From contig JAESUZ010001281.1 of the NCBI GenBank assembly GCA_017311185.1, positions 744,001-808,000 of the forward strand: a stretch of 64,000 nt of DNA. Reading direction: 5' to 3'. Within the stretch, counting starts at the first letter, position 1, and the number at the start of each line of letters is the position of its first letter. Shown piece by piece: positions 1-11,829 of this stretch. Made by a program: the position numbers and the translations under genes. The stretch is from Proteles cristata cristata (taxonomy: Eukaryota; Chordata; Mammalia; Carnivora; Hyaenidae). The notes under the pieces were generated by a model that had not been told where the DNA came from, made no database searches, and saw only the letters and a program-made list of their open reading frames with translations.

Positions 1-944
1 GTATTTTGGTGTTAAAATGTTCCATCATTAAGCAATTGTAACGATAAAAAATTGGCAATTCAACATTGGGCCCCTCAATTTTGGCTTAAAATTTCACAGG
101 CTTAGGGATTCTACCATTCTGGGAGTCACTAAAAGACATAGGAGGGGACAATTGAGGAATCATGGGACCTGGATTGTCTTTTCTGAAAGCTCATGCTGGC
201 ACTGGTATGGAGAATAGGTGGTAGCAGGCCCACTGGGGATAACTTAGGATCAAGACCAGAATTAATGAGGGCTCCAAGTCCCCGAAGTCCATTTCTGTTT
301 GTATTTCAGCATAAGATCACACCCTCTTAAGCCTGAACTCTGGCAACCCAAGTCACAGCTGGCCTGGATATGCCTAAGGACGCCCTAAAACAGAGCCACC
401 TGCTTTCCCTTCCTCATGATACATTGGTTGGGGGATGGAGGGGAGGGTCTTTCCTTTCCCAGGAAGTGGTTTATTTTCCTTCCTTCAGTAAAGATCCTAT
501 AAACAACCACCCAAAACATCTAGTCCTTTCTGATGAGGTCCTTTGAAAGCCAGAACCTTCCAGCTCTACCAGAAAATCCTTTAGTTTTTTCTCCCTTCAT
601 TTCAAATCTGAGAGGTTACCTGAATGTTCTAGTGGAGTTTTCAGTTCTCCCTTAGAACCAAGGCCCTGCTCAAAAGCCTGTATTCCCACCTTGGGTCAGG
701 AGCTGTGAAAGGCCTGGGTCTGGCAATGGCAGAGAATCAGGTGGAATGACTCTGGACAGCGGCTGATATCAGATCCTTTCTGGTTTAATTGGGAGGAGAA
801 AAATGGGATCAGGCTCAGGATGTAAGACAGAGTTCAGGGACCAGGAGGCACTCCTGAACATCCTTTTGCAACATCTCCTCTGCTAACATCCCAAACACAA
901 CACAAGCCCATGCACACACACAGCACATGACTACACACACTGAC
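1..944. other. Intergenic, nothing recognised
   Basis: No coding exon, RNA gene or clear repeat is recognised. The sequence looks like ordinary non-repetitive mammalian DNA with a short CA-rich patch near 895-945. Confidence 0.5.
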
Positions 945-1338
945 CTCACTTATCACTCTCGTCTCTCATTCTTTCTCTAGCTCCTCTGGCCACTTCACGT
1001 ACCAGGCATATTTTAACCTCAGGACCTTTGTACCAACTGTTCCCTTTGCCTGGTATACTCTTCCTCTGTACAGCTTCATGGATCATTCCTTGACTTTCTT
1101 TGAGTCTTTGCTCAATTGACACTTTTTTACTGAAGCTTTTCCTTTCCACTTTATTTAAAATTCATACTTCCCTCCTCCCACATTCCCAGTGTTTCTACTT
1201 TTCTCTATTTTCCCTGTAGCACTAAGCATTTCTTACATATTGTTTATTATATTTATTTTATGTCTCTCTCAACCATAGTGTAAGTTCCACAACAGAAGGC
1301 ATCTATTCCATTCAGTGTGTGTCACCATTGTCTAAAAC

Positions 1339-1670
1339 CAGGGGTCAGCAAACAATATCCCAGGGTCAAATCCAGCCCAACCCTAGTATTTCTATAGCCA
1401 GCAAGCTAAGAATGATTTTTACCATTTAAAATCTGAAAAAACAAACAAAAACACACATACACACAAGAACAAAACCACTACTGACTTTTTGGTGAGAGAA
1501 ACTGCTTGAAGGGTTGAAGACATTACTGCGGCACCTGGATGGCTCAGTAGAGGATGCAGCTCTTTACCTTGGGGTTATAGATCAGAACCCCCCCTCCCCC
1601 ACCATGTTGGGTAGAGAGATTACTTAAAAATACTCTCTGGCCCTTTACTGATAGATTTTAACTACCCCTG
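1339..1670. mobile_element. hAT-type (Charlie/MER-like) non-autonomous DNA transposon
   Basis: The element opens CAGGGGTCAGCAAAC and closes with an imperfect inverted copy ending ACCCCTG. It is flanked by 8-bp target duplications, tctaaaac (1331-1338) and cctgaaac (1671-1678), six of eight matching; 8 bp is the hAT duplication length. Internal text (gcaagctaagaatgatttttacc and ctggccctttac) fits the abundant mammalian hAT family with CAGGGGTCGGCAAAC ends. A short SINE later inserted at about 1530-1632. Confidence 0.75.
1530..1632 (+). mobile_element. Short tRNA-type carnivore SINE
   Basis: A head reading gcacctggatggctcagt is followed by the short body (ttggggttatagatcagaac and ttgggtagagagattacttaaaa). 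This is the short form, without the CT-rich block. It lies inside the hAT element. Confidence 0.7.
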
Positions 1671-1966
1671 CCTGAAACAATGTCCAGCACATAGTAGATG
1701 CTGAAAGAACCAACGAATGAATAACTGAATGACTTCCATTTTACTTTCAATTTAAAGAACTCAAATAGGTACTATGTAGCTGTGTTCAGGAGGAATTTGA
1801 TTTTCAGATTAAAAAATTTTATAGCAATTTGATAGAGTCATTTTATGTCTGTTCAACCTAATCATTAAAAGTGTGAGATTTAGCACTTAAAATTTTTTTT
1901 TATTTTAGTTGTTTTTTAATAAAAGAATCAGTCCACTACAGATTGGGCACTTAAAAACTAATCTTT

Positions 1967-2190
1967 GGGGTGCCTGGGTGTCTTGGTTGAGCATCTGGCT
2001 TTAGCTTGGGTCATGATCTTGTGGTTCATGTGTTTGAGCCCCGTGTCAGGTGCTCACAGTTGACAGCTTAGAATCTGGAGCCTGCTTCTGATTCTGTATG
2101 TGTGTCTCTCTGTCCCTCCTCTTCTGGCGTTCTGTGTCTCCCTCTCAAAATAAAGAAATAAACATTTTTAAAAATTAAAATAAAATAAAA
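1967..2190 (+). mobile_element. Felid CAN-SINE
   Basis: The copy begins ggggtgcctgggtgtcttgg, continues with the usual tcatgatcttgtggttc body and CT-rich block, and ends in aataaagaaataaacattttt. It is moderately diverged. Confidence 0.85.
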
Positions 2191-3814
2191 ACTAATCCTT
2201 CACCATGGGCAGATTGAGAAGCATTCCTCCAGGCACGCACCTGCACTAGTACCTTAGTGACCATGTAGGTTAGGTGTTGCTTCCTTTCTACCATACCCTC
2301 ATTCCAGACTGGATCCTATTCAAGGGCTCCTATCAGACCAAAGTCCACATCCAACCTTCAAGCATTGGAAAAGATGAGAATTAGGATGTACGCTGCAGAG
2401 GAAGCTTGCACCATCAGCTATGAGGGGTTGGGGTATATTCCATAAGGGAGACGCTCTGTGATTGATCCCCTGTGTTGGGCTTGGCCCTTCACTCTGATTG
2501 TTCACTCACATCAAAGAAGTCCAGAGGTCACCAGTGCAGGCACTGGGGCAGTCCATGCAGCACTCTTTCTGGGTGTGCCTCATGGTTTAAGTCAACTGCT
2601 GAGCTCCAGCTAACACATCTGCATTCCAGACAGCAGATGAAGGAAGGAAAAAGTAACTTCTCAGCAGGCTTTCAGTAGGTAAATATGGAGAATACTTTTA
2701 AGAACCCGTTGGTTTTCATGTTCATTGGCATTCATGATTTCTAGGTCAGCCATTTTCCCACTGGGCCCCTCAGCCATTAATTAGTAGGACACATTTCTTC
2801 TCAGGATTATAATGAAGAGGGGCTGAAATGCCCTTCCTTGATCTGCTCCCATTGTATTGGTTCAAATTTTCTTTATTCTTTCACCTTTTTTGTGTATGTA
2901 TAGGAATAAATAGTTTGTAATCAGAATTAAACAGGCTGTATGCATAAAATCCCATTGTAATGGAAATTGTCCTAAATGGAACTAGGTGAGCAAAGATAAT
3001 CACATGGACAGTTGTCAGATCTTAAGTTTTGATTGATGATGGTCCATCTGGGCTCCTTACCAGATTCTCTGAAGTTGTAAGCTGCACGTGTCTCCCCACG
3101 CCCTTCCCAGTTCCATGCACACCCCCAGGTTTACCAGGATCTGTGGAAGGTGATTCTGACTCTTGCCCTCCTCCCTGCCTCCCACCTCTCAGTCCATCCT
3201 GCCAGGAATCACTGTTCTAGAAGACAGCTGGATGTGCTTTCTTGTCCCTGGTGGAGTTCCTGAAAGCTGAGAGGCTGCCCAACCAATCATTCGTGTTGGA
3301 ACAGATCTGCATTTTGGAAACAAGCATTATGGCAGAACTGAGCGTGCCTAACTTCAGTAAGAAGACAGTAGAATTTTGCTCTTTGTGCTATTACCTTTCC
3401 AATGATAAGGTCTCATTGTGTCTCACACTGGAATCATTTTCCTTCTTGGTTCTCTGGTACAAGATTTGTACCATTTTCAAGGGCAGCCATTGAATTCAGC
3501 CTTGGAAGTATTCCAGCAATCTGGTTGATTACTTCCAGTTTTGATATTGCCTGTTGAACTACTTTCAGGCGCTTACTGTCAAAAGCCCTTACTTTGGCCA
3601 GTAGGACCAAAGGGTCTACCCCTGCTCACCCAGCTCTCCCCATCTCACCTGACTGGTCTCTGAACAGAGGGAGCCCATTCTTGCTGAGGAACTTTACATC
3701 TGCGGTCCCCATGCCCCAGATGTAGCCCCATCCAGACATCCACTTATAATGCTCCTTCATCCTGTCCACATATGGTTCCCTCACTTCTTCAGGGCTCTCT
3801 TCCAAGGGCAACAG
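2191..3814. other. Intergenic, no gene recognised
   Basis: Short open frames exist on both strands, but none resembles a known protein or has splice context. No repeat is recognised with confidence. Confidence 0.45.
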
Positions 3815-4085
3815 GCACTTGAAGAGGACTTCCCTGATCTTCCTAAATAAAATTATTCTCACAGCCACTCACATCACTCTACTCTTAAGGTTTTTCCTAA
3901 TTTGTTTTCATTCATTAGCACTTTTACCCATCAACACTTCTTCACAGAGTATTTAATTGCTTATTCTTTCCTTTCTTGTCCATCTCCCCCGACTGGAATA
4001 TTTTGTTCTCAGGTGTTTACCAATGCTTAGAACAGTGTCAGGTACATAGTAAGTGCTCAATAAATAGTAATTGATGAATGCATGA
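3815..4085 (+). repeat. Old L2 LINE 3' end
   Basis: The text runs from 'gaggacttccctgatcttcc' to 'gtcaggtacatagtaagtgc' and 'tcaataaatagtaattgatga', the typical L2 3' terminus. Confidence 0.65.
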
Positions 4086-5096
4086 TCAGTACAGGTTTAT
4101 TGAAGGTATATATATAAATGCTAGGTAAAATTATTCGGAGTCAATTAACCCATCAAAAAAGTCTAGCACCAAATGTGTGCCTTGTCTTCAATACTTGATG
4201 GCTGATGCTGGGGGAATGTGAAACTGGCCAATTGTGTCTTGAGCACCCTGGTTTTCCCAGTCTCTGTTATTTCCCCATCCTCAACTGTATCCCTACATCT
4301 AGTCTCCTGAAATTCTGCTTTATGAAAACATGCTTTTACATAACTCACAAACTTATATGGCCTCGGATTTTAATTGGAAGGAAAACCTTAAGTTCGACAA
4401 ACAAAATTAAATTAATTAAGTTAATTAAAATTAAATCCAGTGGGTAAATCAGAACTTCAAGAAGTCTTTTGTATCCTCTAAAATAATCCCCTGAAGCTAG
4501 TTATCTAATCTATTTTATAGAAAGATGATATACCAGAGAACACTTTATAATGCATCCTTGCACCCAAAAGTATGGATTCTAATTGCAGCATCGAAGCACT
4601 GAGGAGATGACATGTAGTCTATACCACTGGCCTGGATTGTCTAAAGAAATTCTAATTAAACATAGTCACTTACTTTACCCTGCTAAGCACACGTGATCTC
4701 CTAAGGATCTTATAAGGAAATGTGTTACAATTTTTTTATTTTGAAAGATCTGATGCCTACCCACTTTGCTAAGTTGTTTTTGACTCTCAGCATTAAACAT
4801 GGAGCCAGAAGCCAAATGGTGATTACTGCTCAATCCCATTCCAACAAGGAGAATTTTACAAATATAATTTTATAAGTACTTGTCATCTAATTAGCTAAGA
4901 CAAAGTAATGAGCCATCATGGTCTCACAACCTTCTTGCTATATGACTGAGTGCAGTCATATAGTGAAGTACATTGCAATCAATCGTCATCACAATTTATG
5001 CTGAATTTATTTATTTATGCAAATTTGAACTCTTGCCAAATTTACGCAAATTTTCAAGTTTGGTTACATTAAATTTACCACATGGGAATAGACTTT
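4086..5096. other. AT-rich intergenic, nothing recognised
   Basis: No gene or identifiable repeat is seen. There is a TTAATTAA-rich stretch near 4400-4435. Confidence 0.45.
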
Positions 5097-5311
5097 TTAA
5101 AAAATTTTTTAATGTTTTTATTTATTTCTGAGAGAAACAGCATGAGCAGGGGAGAGTCAGAGAGAGAGGGAGACACAGAATCTGAAGCAGGCTCCAGGCT
5201 CTGAGCTAGCTGTCGGCACAAAGCCCGATGTGGGGCTCAAACCCACGAACTGTGAGACCATGACCTGAGCTGAAGTCAGCCGCTTAACCGACTCAGCCAC
5301 CCAAGCACCCC
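5097..5311 (-). mobile_element. Felid CAN-SINE
   Basis: This is an antisense copy. The T-rich tail is on the left and the head, cttaaccgactcagccacccaagcacccc, is on the right. Confidence 0.88.
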
Positions 5312-5326
5312 AGGAATAGACTGTTT

Positions 5327-5521
5327 TTTAAGTTTATTTATTTATTTTGAGAGAGAGAAAGAGAGAACAAGAGACAGGGAGAGGCAGAGAGGGAGAGAAA
5401 ATTCCAAGCAGGCTCTGTGCTTTCAGCATGGAGTCCCATACAGGGCTCAATCTCAGAAACTGTGAGATCATGGCCTGAGCCGAAGTCAAGTCAGACGCTT
5501 AACTGAGTCACTCAGGCACTG
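5327..5521 (-). mobile_element. Felid CAN-SINE
   Basis: This antisense copy follows the previous one by about 15 bases. Its head is eroded (cttaactgagtcactcaggcac). Confidence 0.85.
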
Positions 5522-5654
5522 TAGGAATAGGACTTTATGAAGATTTATTAACAAAATTAAGAAAAAATAATACCTTTATTTGCACTTGACTCAGATTGAC
5601 TGTTGTTTGACAATCTTAGGGAAAAGATAGTATGACCTATTAGAAGTCACTATT

Positions 5655-7490
5655 ATTTTCCAGTTATTTATTTATTGAGTATAGTTGGCACACAATGTTA
5701 TATTTGTTTCAGGTGTACAACTTAGTGATTTGACAAGTTTATACATTATGCTGTGTTCACATGAGTATAGCTACCATATGTCACATTACATCACTTTTAT
5801 AATAGCATTGACTATATTCCTTGTGTTGTGCCTTTTTATTCCCATGACTTATTCATTCCATAACTAGAAGCCAGTATGTCCCTCTTCCCTTCACCCATTT
5901 TGCCCAACTCCCACCCCTCTTCCCTCTGGTAACCATCGATTTGTTCCCCGATGATTAGTGATGTTGAGCATCTTTTCAGGTGTCTGTTGGCCACATGTAT
6001 GTCTTTGGGAAAATGTCTATTCAGGTTCTCTGCTCATTTTTTAATCAGATTGTTTGTCTTTTTGGTGTTAAGTTGTATAAGTTCTTTGTATATTGTGGAT
6101 ATTAACCCCATACTGGATATGTTATTTGCAAATATCTTTTCCATTCAGTGGGTTGTCTTTTTGTTTTGGTGATGGTTTCTTTTGCTGTACAAAAGCTTTT
6201 TATTTTGGTGTGGTCCTGATAGCTTAATTTTGCTTTTGTTTTCCTTGCTTTAGGAGACAGATCTAAAAAAATGTTGCCATGGCTGATGTCAGAAATTACT
6301 GCCTGTGTTCTCTTTCAGGATTTTTATAGTTTCAGTTCTCACATTTAGGTCTGTAATTCATTTTGAGGTTTTTTTTGTGTGTATGGTATTTAGGAAGTGG
6401 TCCTGTTTCATTCTTTTACATATAGTTGTCCAGTCTTCCCAGCCCTATTTATTGAAGAGATTACCTTTGCCCCATTGTATATTCTTGCCTCCTTTGTCAT
6501 AGGTTTTTTTTTTTTTCTTTTTAATGTCTATTTTTGAGAGACAGAGAGACAGAGAGCAAATGGGTAAGGGGCAGAGCGAAGAAGACACAGAATCCGAAGC
6601 AGGCTCCAGGATTCAAGCTGCCAGCACAGAGTCCAATGCAGGACTTGAACTCACAAATGGGGAGATCATGACTTGAGCCAGTCGGCTGCTTAACCAACTG
6701 AGCCACCCCGTGCCCCTCCTTTGTCATGGTTTAATTGACCATATAATCATGGGTTTATTTCTGGGCTTTCTATACTGTCCCATTGATCGATGTGTTTGTT
6801 TTTGTACGAGCACCACACTGATTTGCTTACTACAGCTTTGTAGTGTATCTTGAAACCTGGTGCTGTGATACCTCCAGTTTTGTTCTTCTTTCCTAGGATT
6901 TCTCTGGCTACTCAGAGCCTTCTGGGGTTTCATACAAGTTTAGGATTTTTTGTTCTAGTTCTGTGAAAAATGCTGTTGGTATTTTGATAGGAATTGACAT
7001 TGAATCTATAGATTGCTTTAGGTCATATGTACATTTTAACATTATTAATTCTTCCAGTCCATGAGCATGGGGTATTTTTCCATGTCTGTCATCTTCAGCT
7101 TCTTTCATCAGCGTTTCCTAGTTTTCAGAGTATAAGTCTTTCACCTCCGGGTACACTTATTCCTCGGTATTTTATTCTTTTTTGGTGCAGTTGTAAATGG
7201 TATTGGTTTTAAATTCCCTTTCTGGTACTCCATTATTCATGTATAAAAATGCAACAGATTTCTGTATATTTATGTTGTGTTCTGTGACTTTGCTGAATTT
7301 TTCAGTTCTAATAGTTTTTCTGGTAGAATTTTTGGGATTTTCTATATAAAGTATCATGTCATCTGCAAGTAGTGACAGTTTAACTTCTTCTTTACCAGCA
7401 TGGATGTCTCTTATTTGTTTTTCTTGTGTGACCCCTGTGGCTAAATCAGTATTATTTTCAATGAAGTATTCATTTGGGCCATCTAAATTG
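5655..7490 (-). mobile_element. Old L1M fragment: 3' UTR and part of ORF2, antisense
   Basis: Read on the - strand the 3' end lies at about 5655-5880 (the complement shows the ttgtacacctgaaac and caataaa L1M tail). Decayed reverse-transcriptase ORF2 sequence continues to about 7490. Stops and frameshifts break every frame, so it is inactive. A SINE splits it at 6501-6717. Confidence 0.8.
6501..6717 (-). mobile_element. Felid CAN-SINE inside L1
   Basis: The copy is flanked by perfect 10-bp target duplications, cctttgtcat, at 6491-6500 and 6718-6727. It is antisense and interrupts the older L1 ORF2. Confidence 0.92.
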
Positions 7491-7498
7491 AATATGGG

Positions 7499-7860
7499 TC
7501 ACAATATTCTTTCTAGAAGCAGAGAGTAGAATGGCAGTTGCCAGGGGCTGGAGAGTGGAGAAAATGGGGAAATATTGGTCAAAGGGTACAAACTTTCAGA
7601 TGTGAGACAAATTCTGGGGATATAATATACAACATGGTGACTACAATTAACACTATATGGTATACCTGCTAATTTGCTAAGATAGTAGATTTTAAGTGTT
7701 CTCACACACAAATATGGTAACTTTGTGAAATGATAGATGTGTTATTTACCTTTATTGTAATCATTTCGCATATGTACATGTATATCCAGCCATTACATTG
7801 TACACCTTAAATGTATACAATTTTTATTTGTCACCTATACCTCAATAAAGATTGGAAAAA
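7499..7860 (+). mobile_element. Old L1M 3' UTR end, sense
   Basis: The L1M 3' UTR text 'agagtagaatggcagttgcc' and 'gtacaccttaaatgta' is followed by tcaataaagattggaaaaaa. It lies tail-outward against the antisense L1 on its left and is a separate element, because both carry 3' UTR sequence. Confidence 0.75.
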
Positions 7861-9060
7861 AGTGATTAACATGTGAAAATCCATTGTTAGAATAAGATAA
7901 TTAAAAATAGGATCTCAGAAGCCATAAACTTTTTGGATTGATTTCCTAATAGTTTGCTCTAATATTGTCTTGGGGTGAACATTGTTTTGGAACATAGTTA
8001 CAAAAATATACTCACAAATAGTTATCATCCTTTGTTAGTAGATGGTTATTTAACTTATGCTATCTTTAACTGAGATAAGAGTGGAGGTTAAGTTGTTTAA
8101 AATAGTGATCATCTTATTCACAAATTAGGTAATTACCCTGGAATTGAAACACTAACACATTTATTTCTACATAACACCTAGTAAGTAAAGGAATCTTCTA
8201 TGTGGTCAGTGGCCAAACCTCACAGGAGAGTGAGATTAGAACAGACATCTTTTTCAGTGAAATAGCCAGTTGAGCTATTTCTCTACTCAATTGCCTGGAC
8301 TTTTGTTCTAAATAAACCAAATAGAAAGTTTAACTTGGTTTCTTATAGATATAGCCTGCTTCCTGAATTTTGTCTTCCTGTCTCACCCGGATGACAGCAG
8401 TGAAAAAGTACATCTCTAAAGTGGCAGGTTTAAAAAACGATAAAAAAGAAAATCTGGTATAATATGTCATTGTGGGTTCATATGCTACTGCAGATATCAA
8501 ATAGTTCTTAAAAGTACTATTGAGTTTTCAAACTGTTAACTTTTACTAATGTACACACAGCATTAGTGAGGCTCTGGGGACTCTGGAAAATAACTGAACA
8601 CATGAGCCTTTCCCCAAAGAGCTTATATCGGGGAAAAAACACTCAAAACAACTAGAGAAAAATATTTAATTATTATATACACTTATGAAATGACCAGGGT
8701 ACAACATAAAATTACTTCTATGATGAAGATTATGCATTGAAATGTATTTAAAACTAGAAACCCTAGTGTGTGGCTGGCATCCAGCCCACATTGTCCTATA
8801 GCAGAGGCACAACGTAGATGTCACATTCCCCAGCCCCAAGCAGTGTTCACTGAGTGCAGGGCTATAAATAGAAAGCGACAGACAGTTTACAGTACACACG
8901 AGACTTACTTGAGCAAGACCATACTGATGAAATAAGTGAACAGAAGCATATATAAATAGAGCATGAACATTATGTATAAACAACAGAGCAGATATACCTG
9001 GTGGCTGGAAACTGAGGGAGAAACCTCTCCTTTTATAGAAAGGCAAGAGGGTGTGGAAGA
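7861..9060. other. Intergenic, nothing recognised apart from a TATA-like site
   Basis: No gene is seen. A lone ctataaatag lies at 8862-8871 (see findings). Confidence 0.45.
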
Positions 9061-9064
9061 AAGA

Positions 9065-9235
9065 ATATTAGCTTTGGTTTCAGATACACTGAAATGTGAA
9101 AGCATTCAAGTCCCAGCTCTTCCACTCTGGAACTGGGCGCATTATCTGACTTCAGCAAATCTCATTTCCCCACATCTACTCGAAGCTACTAACTTAGGCA
9201 ACTGTTACTAGTATTACTTCTGTTAAAACTAGTTA
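9065..9235 (+). repeat. MIR SINE
   Basis: The core 'tcaagtcccagctcttccactctggaactgggc' followed by 'tctgacttcagcaaatctcatttcc' fits diverged MIR. Confidence 0.65.
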
Positions 9236-9389
9236 ACATCCCACCATGTTGCTGGGATGCACACAAGGGATCGTGTCTTAATGGTCTTGGTACTTGGAAC
9301 CAGTAAACTGGAGAACTGCTCTTGCTCCTCTATTAGCGGAGGAAAATTCCGTGAACCAATAGGAAGTTCAGAAGCTGTCTGAGTACCAA

Positions 9390-9770
9390 AAACGGAGAGA
9401 ATTCGTGAGAGGGGTGAGAGCATTCCAGGCACAGGCAACAGCTTCAGCGGAGCTCTGAAGGGAGGCAGAAAGTGGGGTGGGGGTTGAAGGAGAGAGTCTG
9501 AGGCACAGGCAGGAAAAAGCGAGCTGGGTGTTTGGGGGCCCATGCTGTGTGCAGGTAAGCAGAGAGAGGAGAGGAGCCTCCAGACAGAGTTCCTGGCAAT
9601 TTGAATTGGCAGTGCTGGGGCCTGGAAGCCAGAGGGGCAGCAGCTGAAGCTAGGAATGGCAGGGGGTAGTCAGGAAGTGCTTCTGGGGCAGGGAACCAAG
9701 GCAGAGTGCACTGCAGTTCCTGGAGGGAGTTGAAGGAAAGCCACTGGATTGCCACAGATTGCAAGCAGCA
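9390..9770. repeat. Possible ancient mammalian repeat
   Basis: The G+A-rich text with 'gagagcattccaggcacaggcaacagc' and 'cagagagaggagaggagcc' resembles a widespread unclassified old mammalian repeat. I cannot assign a family. Confidence 0.3.
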
Positions 9771-9885
9771 TTAGTCACTTTAACAACAAGACCAAAAAAA
9801 ACCCCCAAAACTAAACAAACAACAACAACAAAAATAAAACATAACTACAGTAGTACAGAAGCCATGTATTGCTTCAGGTTAATAT

Positions 9886-10075
9886 AGTGGTTAAGGTTGT
9901 CCTGGAGCTGGTCCTCGACCAGCTTGGGTCACCTGAGGGCTTCCAGCCATGTGACCTTAGCAGAATGATATAAGCCTCTCTGAATCTGTGTGCCCCTCTT
10001 TCGTAAAATGGGGATGTTCTCTGTCTCTGAAAGTTACTGTGGTTGCAAAGCCAATTAATACCTGTAGAAACTTAG
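9886..10075 (+). repeat. MIR SINE
   Basis: The segment 'ccatgtgaccttagcagaatgatataagcctctctgaatctgtg' followed by 'gtaaaatggggatg' is a MIR core and 3' part. Confidence 0.65.
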
Positions 10076-11139
10076 TATTTTCTCTGATGGCTAATGAAGT
10101 TAAAGGAAAAAGATGTCGAGAGTAGATCAAAGATTTTATGTTCAGAGGGAGGATTTCATTTGCTTTTTATGTTTTCTACCGGTTCAGGACTCATGCTGCT
10201 TATATTACATTGAATTTGCTGTTTATTGGGAGAGTTATTTCAAATTGGGTCCTAGGTCCTTAATTTTAGTTGGCAACAGGCAAGAGAAATGCCCTGTTGA
10301 CCCCTCCAGGTTTTAACAGGTCTGCCAGCCGCATATCCAACACCCACTGTGCTGGGTCCTCCTCCCTGACTTCAAAAGGCAGCAGTGTTTGGAAATCCTC
10401 CAGGCTTAAAACCTTACACCGAATTTTAAGTTCTCTCTCCAACCCCCATATCAAATTCAAAACCAGGTCTCATTCCTTCGTTCATTGTGATGCCTCTTAG
10501 ATTCAGTTCTTCTCAGTTCCACCTTTTCCTTTCTCATCCTCCCCTCCCCCTCCCATTTTCCTTTTCAACAGTCCTGGATCTCCTGTCTCTACTTTCAACC
10601 CAGTGACAAATTAATGATCAACCCATTGGTCAGGACACCACTTATCTCCCTTTGTCAAGAACTCTCAATAGTTATCCTCTGAGTGTTAGGGTGAGTTCAG
10701 ATTCCTAGGTTTGGTATTAAGCCTTCCTCCCAAATTCTCAACTTTCCTTTCCCAAATTCTCAACTGGCGGATGGCGCCTTGGCTCCACGTTCCAGACCGT
10801 CCCTTCCCCAGCCTCCTGATGAAATTCCATGCCTTCCAGAGGACTCAGTTTGTTTCCCACACCCCCCAGGAAGCTCTCCTTAGGCAATTATTCCAGCCCC
10901 AATGCCCTTTAGCCGTTGGGGCATCCCACCCAACCCAACACTGAATTATTTTACACCCTTGTGAGTTTTTCTTGGAGGGTAGGACCCCATGTTTGGCCGA
11001 ATGTCCACATCACCAGGCTAGGATCCCTCACCCGATAACGCTGGAAAACTGGACGGATGTGTTCAGGAACATGCTCCTGGTCCAGTCCCTACTTGATAAT
11101 TCCCAGCTCCTACCCCTCCTCCAACCAGAGTGTGACCCG
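10076..11139. other. NID1 upstream flank, nothing recognised
   Basis: This is non-repetitive DNA that becomes steadily more pyrimidine-rich and then CpG-rich towards the promoter. It may hold distal promoter elements, but none can be named. Confidence 0.45.
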
Positions 11140-11394
11140 GTGAGTCCGACCTCCGGACGCCCCCGAGCAGCACTGGAGTGGACTGTGTTCCCGAATCCTG
11201 AGCGTTTCCACGTAGCCCGCCCTCCCACTTAACCCTGACCCGAGCCGAGGACAGTGGTGCAAAGCCCCGCGCTCTGCTCTTCGGAGGTTGGTTTCGGATA
11301 CCTCGGCCATCAGCGCCCAAGACCACGCAGGGGTCGAGGGTGACGCTGCCGGAACCGCCGGGGGTTTTCAGTGTCGCCCCTCGCCCTCCCCCTC

Positions 11395-11604
11395 GCGGCC
11401 ATTGGGCAGCCTCGGCGGCGCGCCCTGTGGACGGGGCGGGGCCCTCCCCATCTCCCCTGTTCCCCTCCCCTGTTTCCAGGGGTGGGATCGTCGGGAGGCA
11501 GGCAGGAGGCGTGGAGGGGCTGCCGAGGGGCGTCCGGTTACGTCTCCGCCTTCCTCAGCCGTGTCCGCAGAGCCGCTAGGTTTGCGGGACAGCAGTTCGT
11601 GAAC
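11395..11604 (+). promoter_or_regulatory. NID1: Probable TATA-less NID1 core promoter and 5' UTR
   Basis: The stretch just upstream of the start codon has no TATA box. It holds an inverted CCAAT box (ATTGG, 11401-11405) about 28 bases before a perfect GC box (GGGGCGGGG, 11433-11441), then a pyrimidine-rich run at 11445-11480. This arrangement suits Sp1/NF-Y-driven initiation somewhere in about 11470-11580. The start site itself is not visible from sequence. Confidence 0.5.
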
Positions 11605-11829
11605 ATGCTGGCCGCGATCCGCCGGAGCGGGGCTGCGTGGACGCGGGCGCTGCTGCTGCAGCTGCTGCTGGCGGGGCCCGGGGGCTGCCTGAGCCGCCAG
11701 GAGCTCTTTCCGTTCGGCCCGGGACACGGGGACCTGGAGCTGGAGGCTGGGGATGACCGAGTCTCCCCAGCCCTGGAGCTGAGGCAGGCGCTCCGCTTCT
11801 TCGACAAATCCGACATCGACTCGGTCTAC
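11605..11829 (+). CDS. NID1: NID1 exon 1: start codon, signal peptide, N-terminus (residues 1-75)
   Basis: The ATG at 11605 has A at -3 and begins a classic signal peptide: a basic N-end, a leucine run (ALLLQLLLAG) and a small-residue cleavage region ending near Cys28. The mature start LSRQELFPFG is characteristic of nidogen-1. The frame stays open upstream of this ATG, but the first upstream in-frame initiator is only a GTG, so this ATG is the natural start. The exon ends in a full codon (Tyr75) at the donor GTGAGT, which is phase 0. It sits inside a CpG island. The 5' UTR boundary cannot be fixed without transcript data. Confidence 0.96.

Larger units (their letters stand above)
945..1731 (+). 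repeat. Old L2 LINE 3' end, split by a DNA transposon
   Basis: The text resembles the L2 3' end: an 'aggacctttgtaccaactgttccc...tgcctgg' stretch, then 'gtaagttccacaacagaaggc', then 'cagcacatagtagatgct' at 1684-1701. The piece is interrupted at 1339-1670 by an hAT-type element. The L2 is diverged, as expected for a repeat older than placental radiation. Confidence 0.65.

Noticed and set aside
1967..2040. tRNA-like heads of SINEs as possible tRNA genes
   Set aside because: They are followed by SINE bodies and A-rich tails and are bounded by target duplications. None is a free-standing tRNA with a proper acceptor stem that I can see.
5655..7490. Open frames resembling reverse transcriptase pieces as a possible active gene
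   Set aside because: They are short segments of an old L1 ORF2 broken by stops and a SINE.
9229..9764. Two overlapping antisense frames of about 105 codons
   Set aside because: They lie in purine-rich DNA resembling an old repeat, with no known homology.
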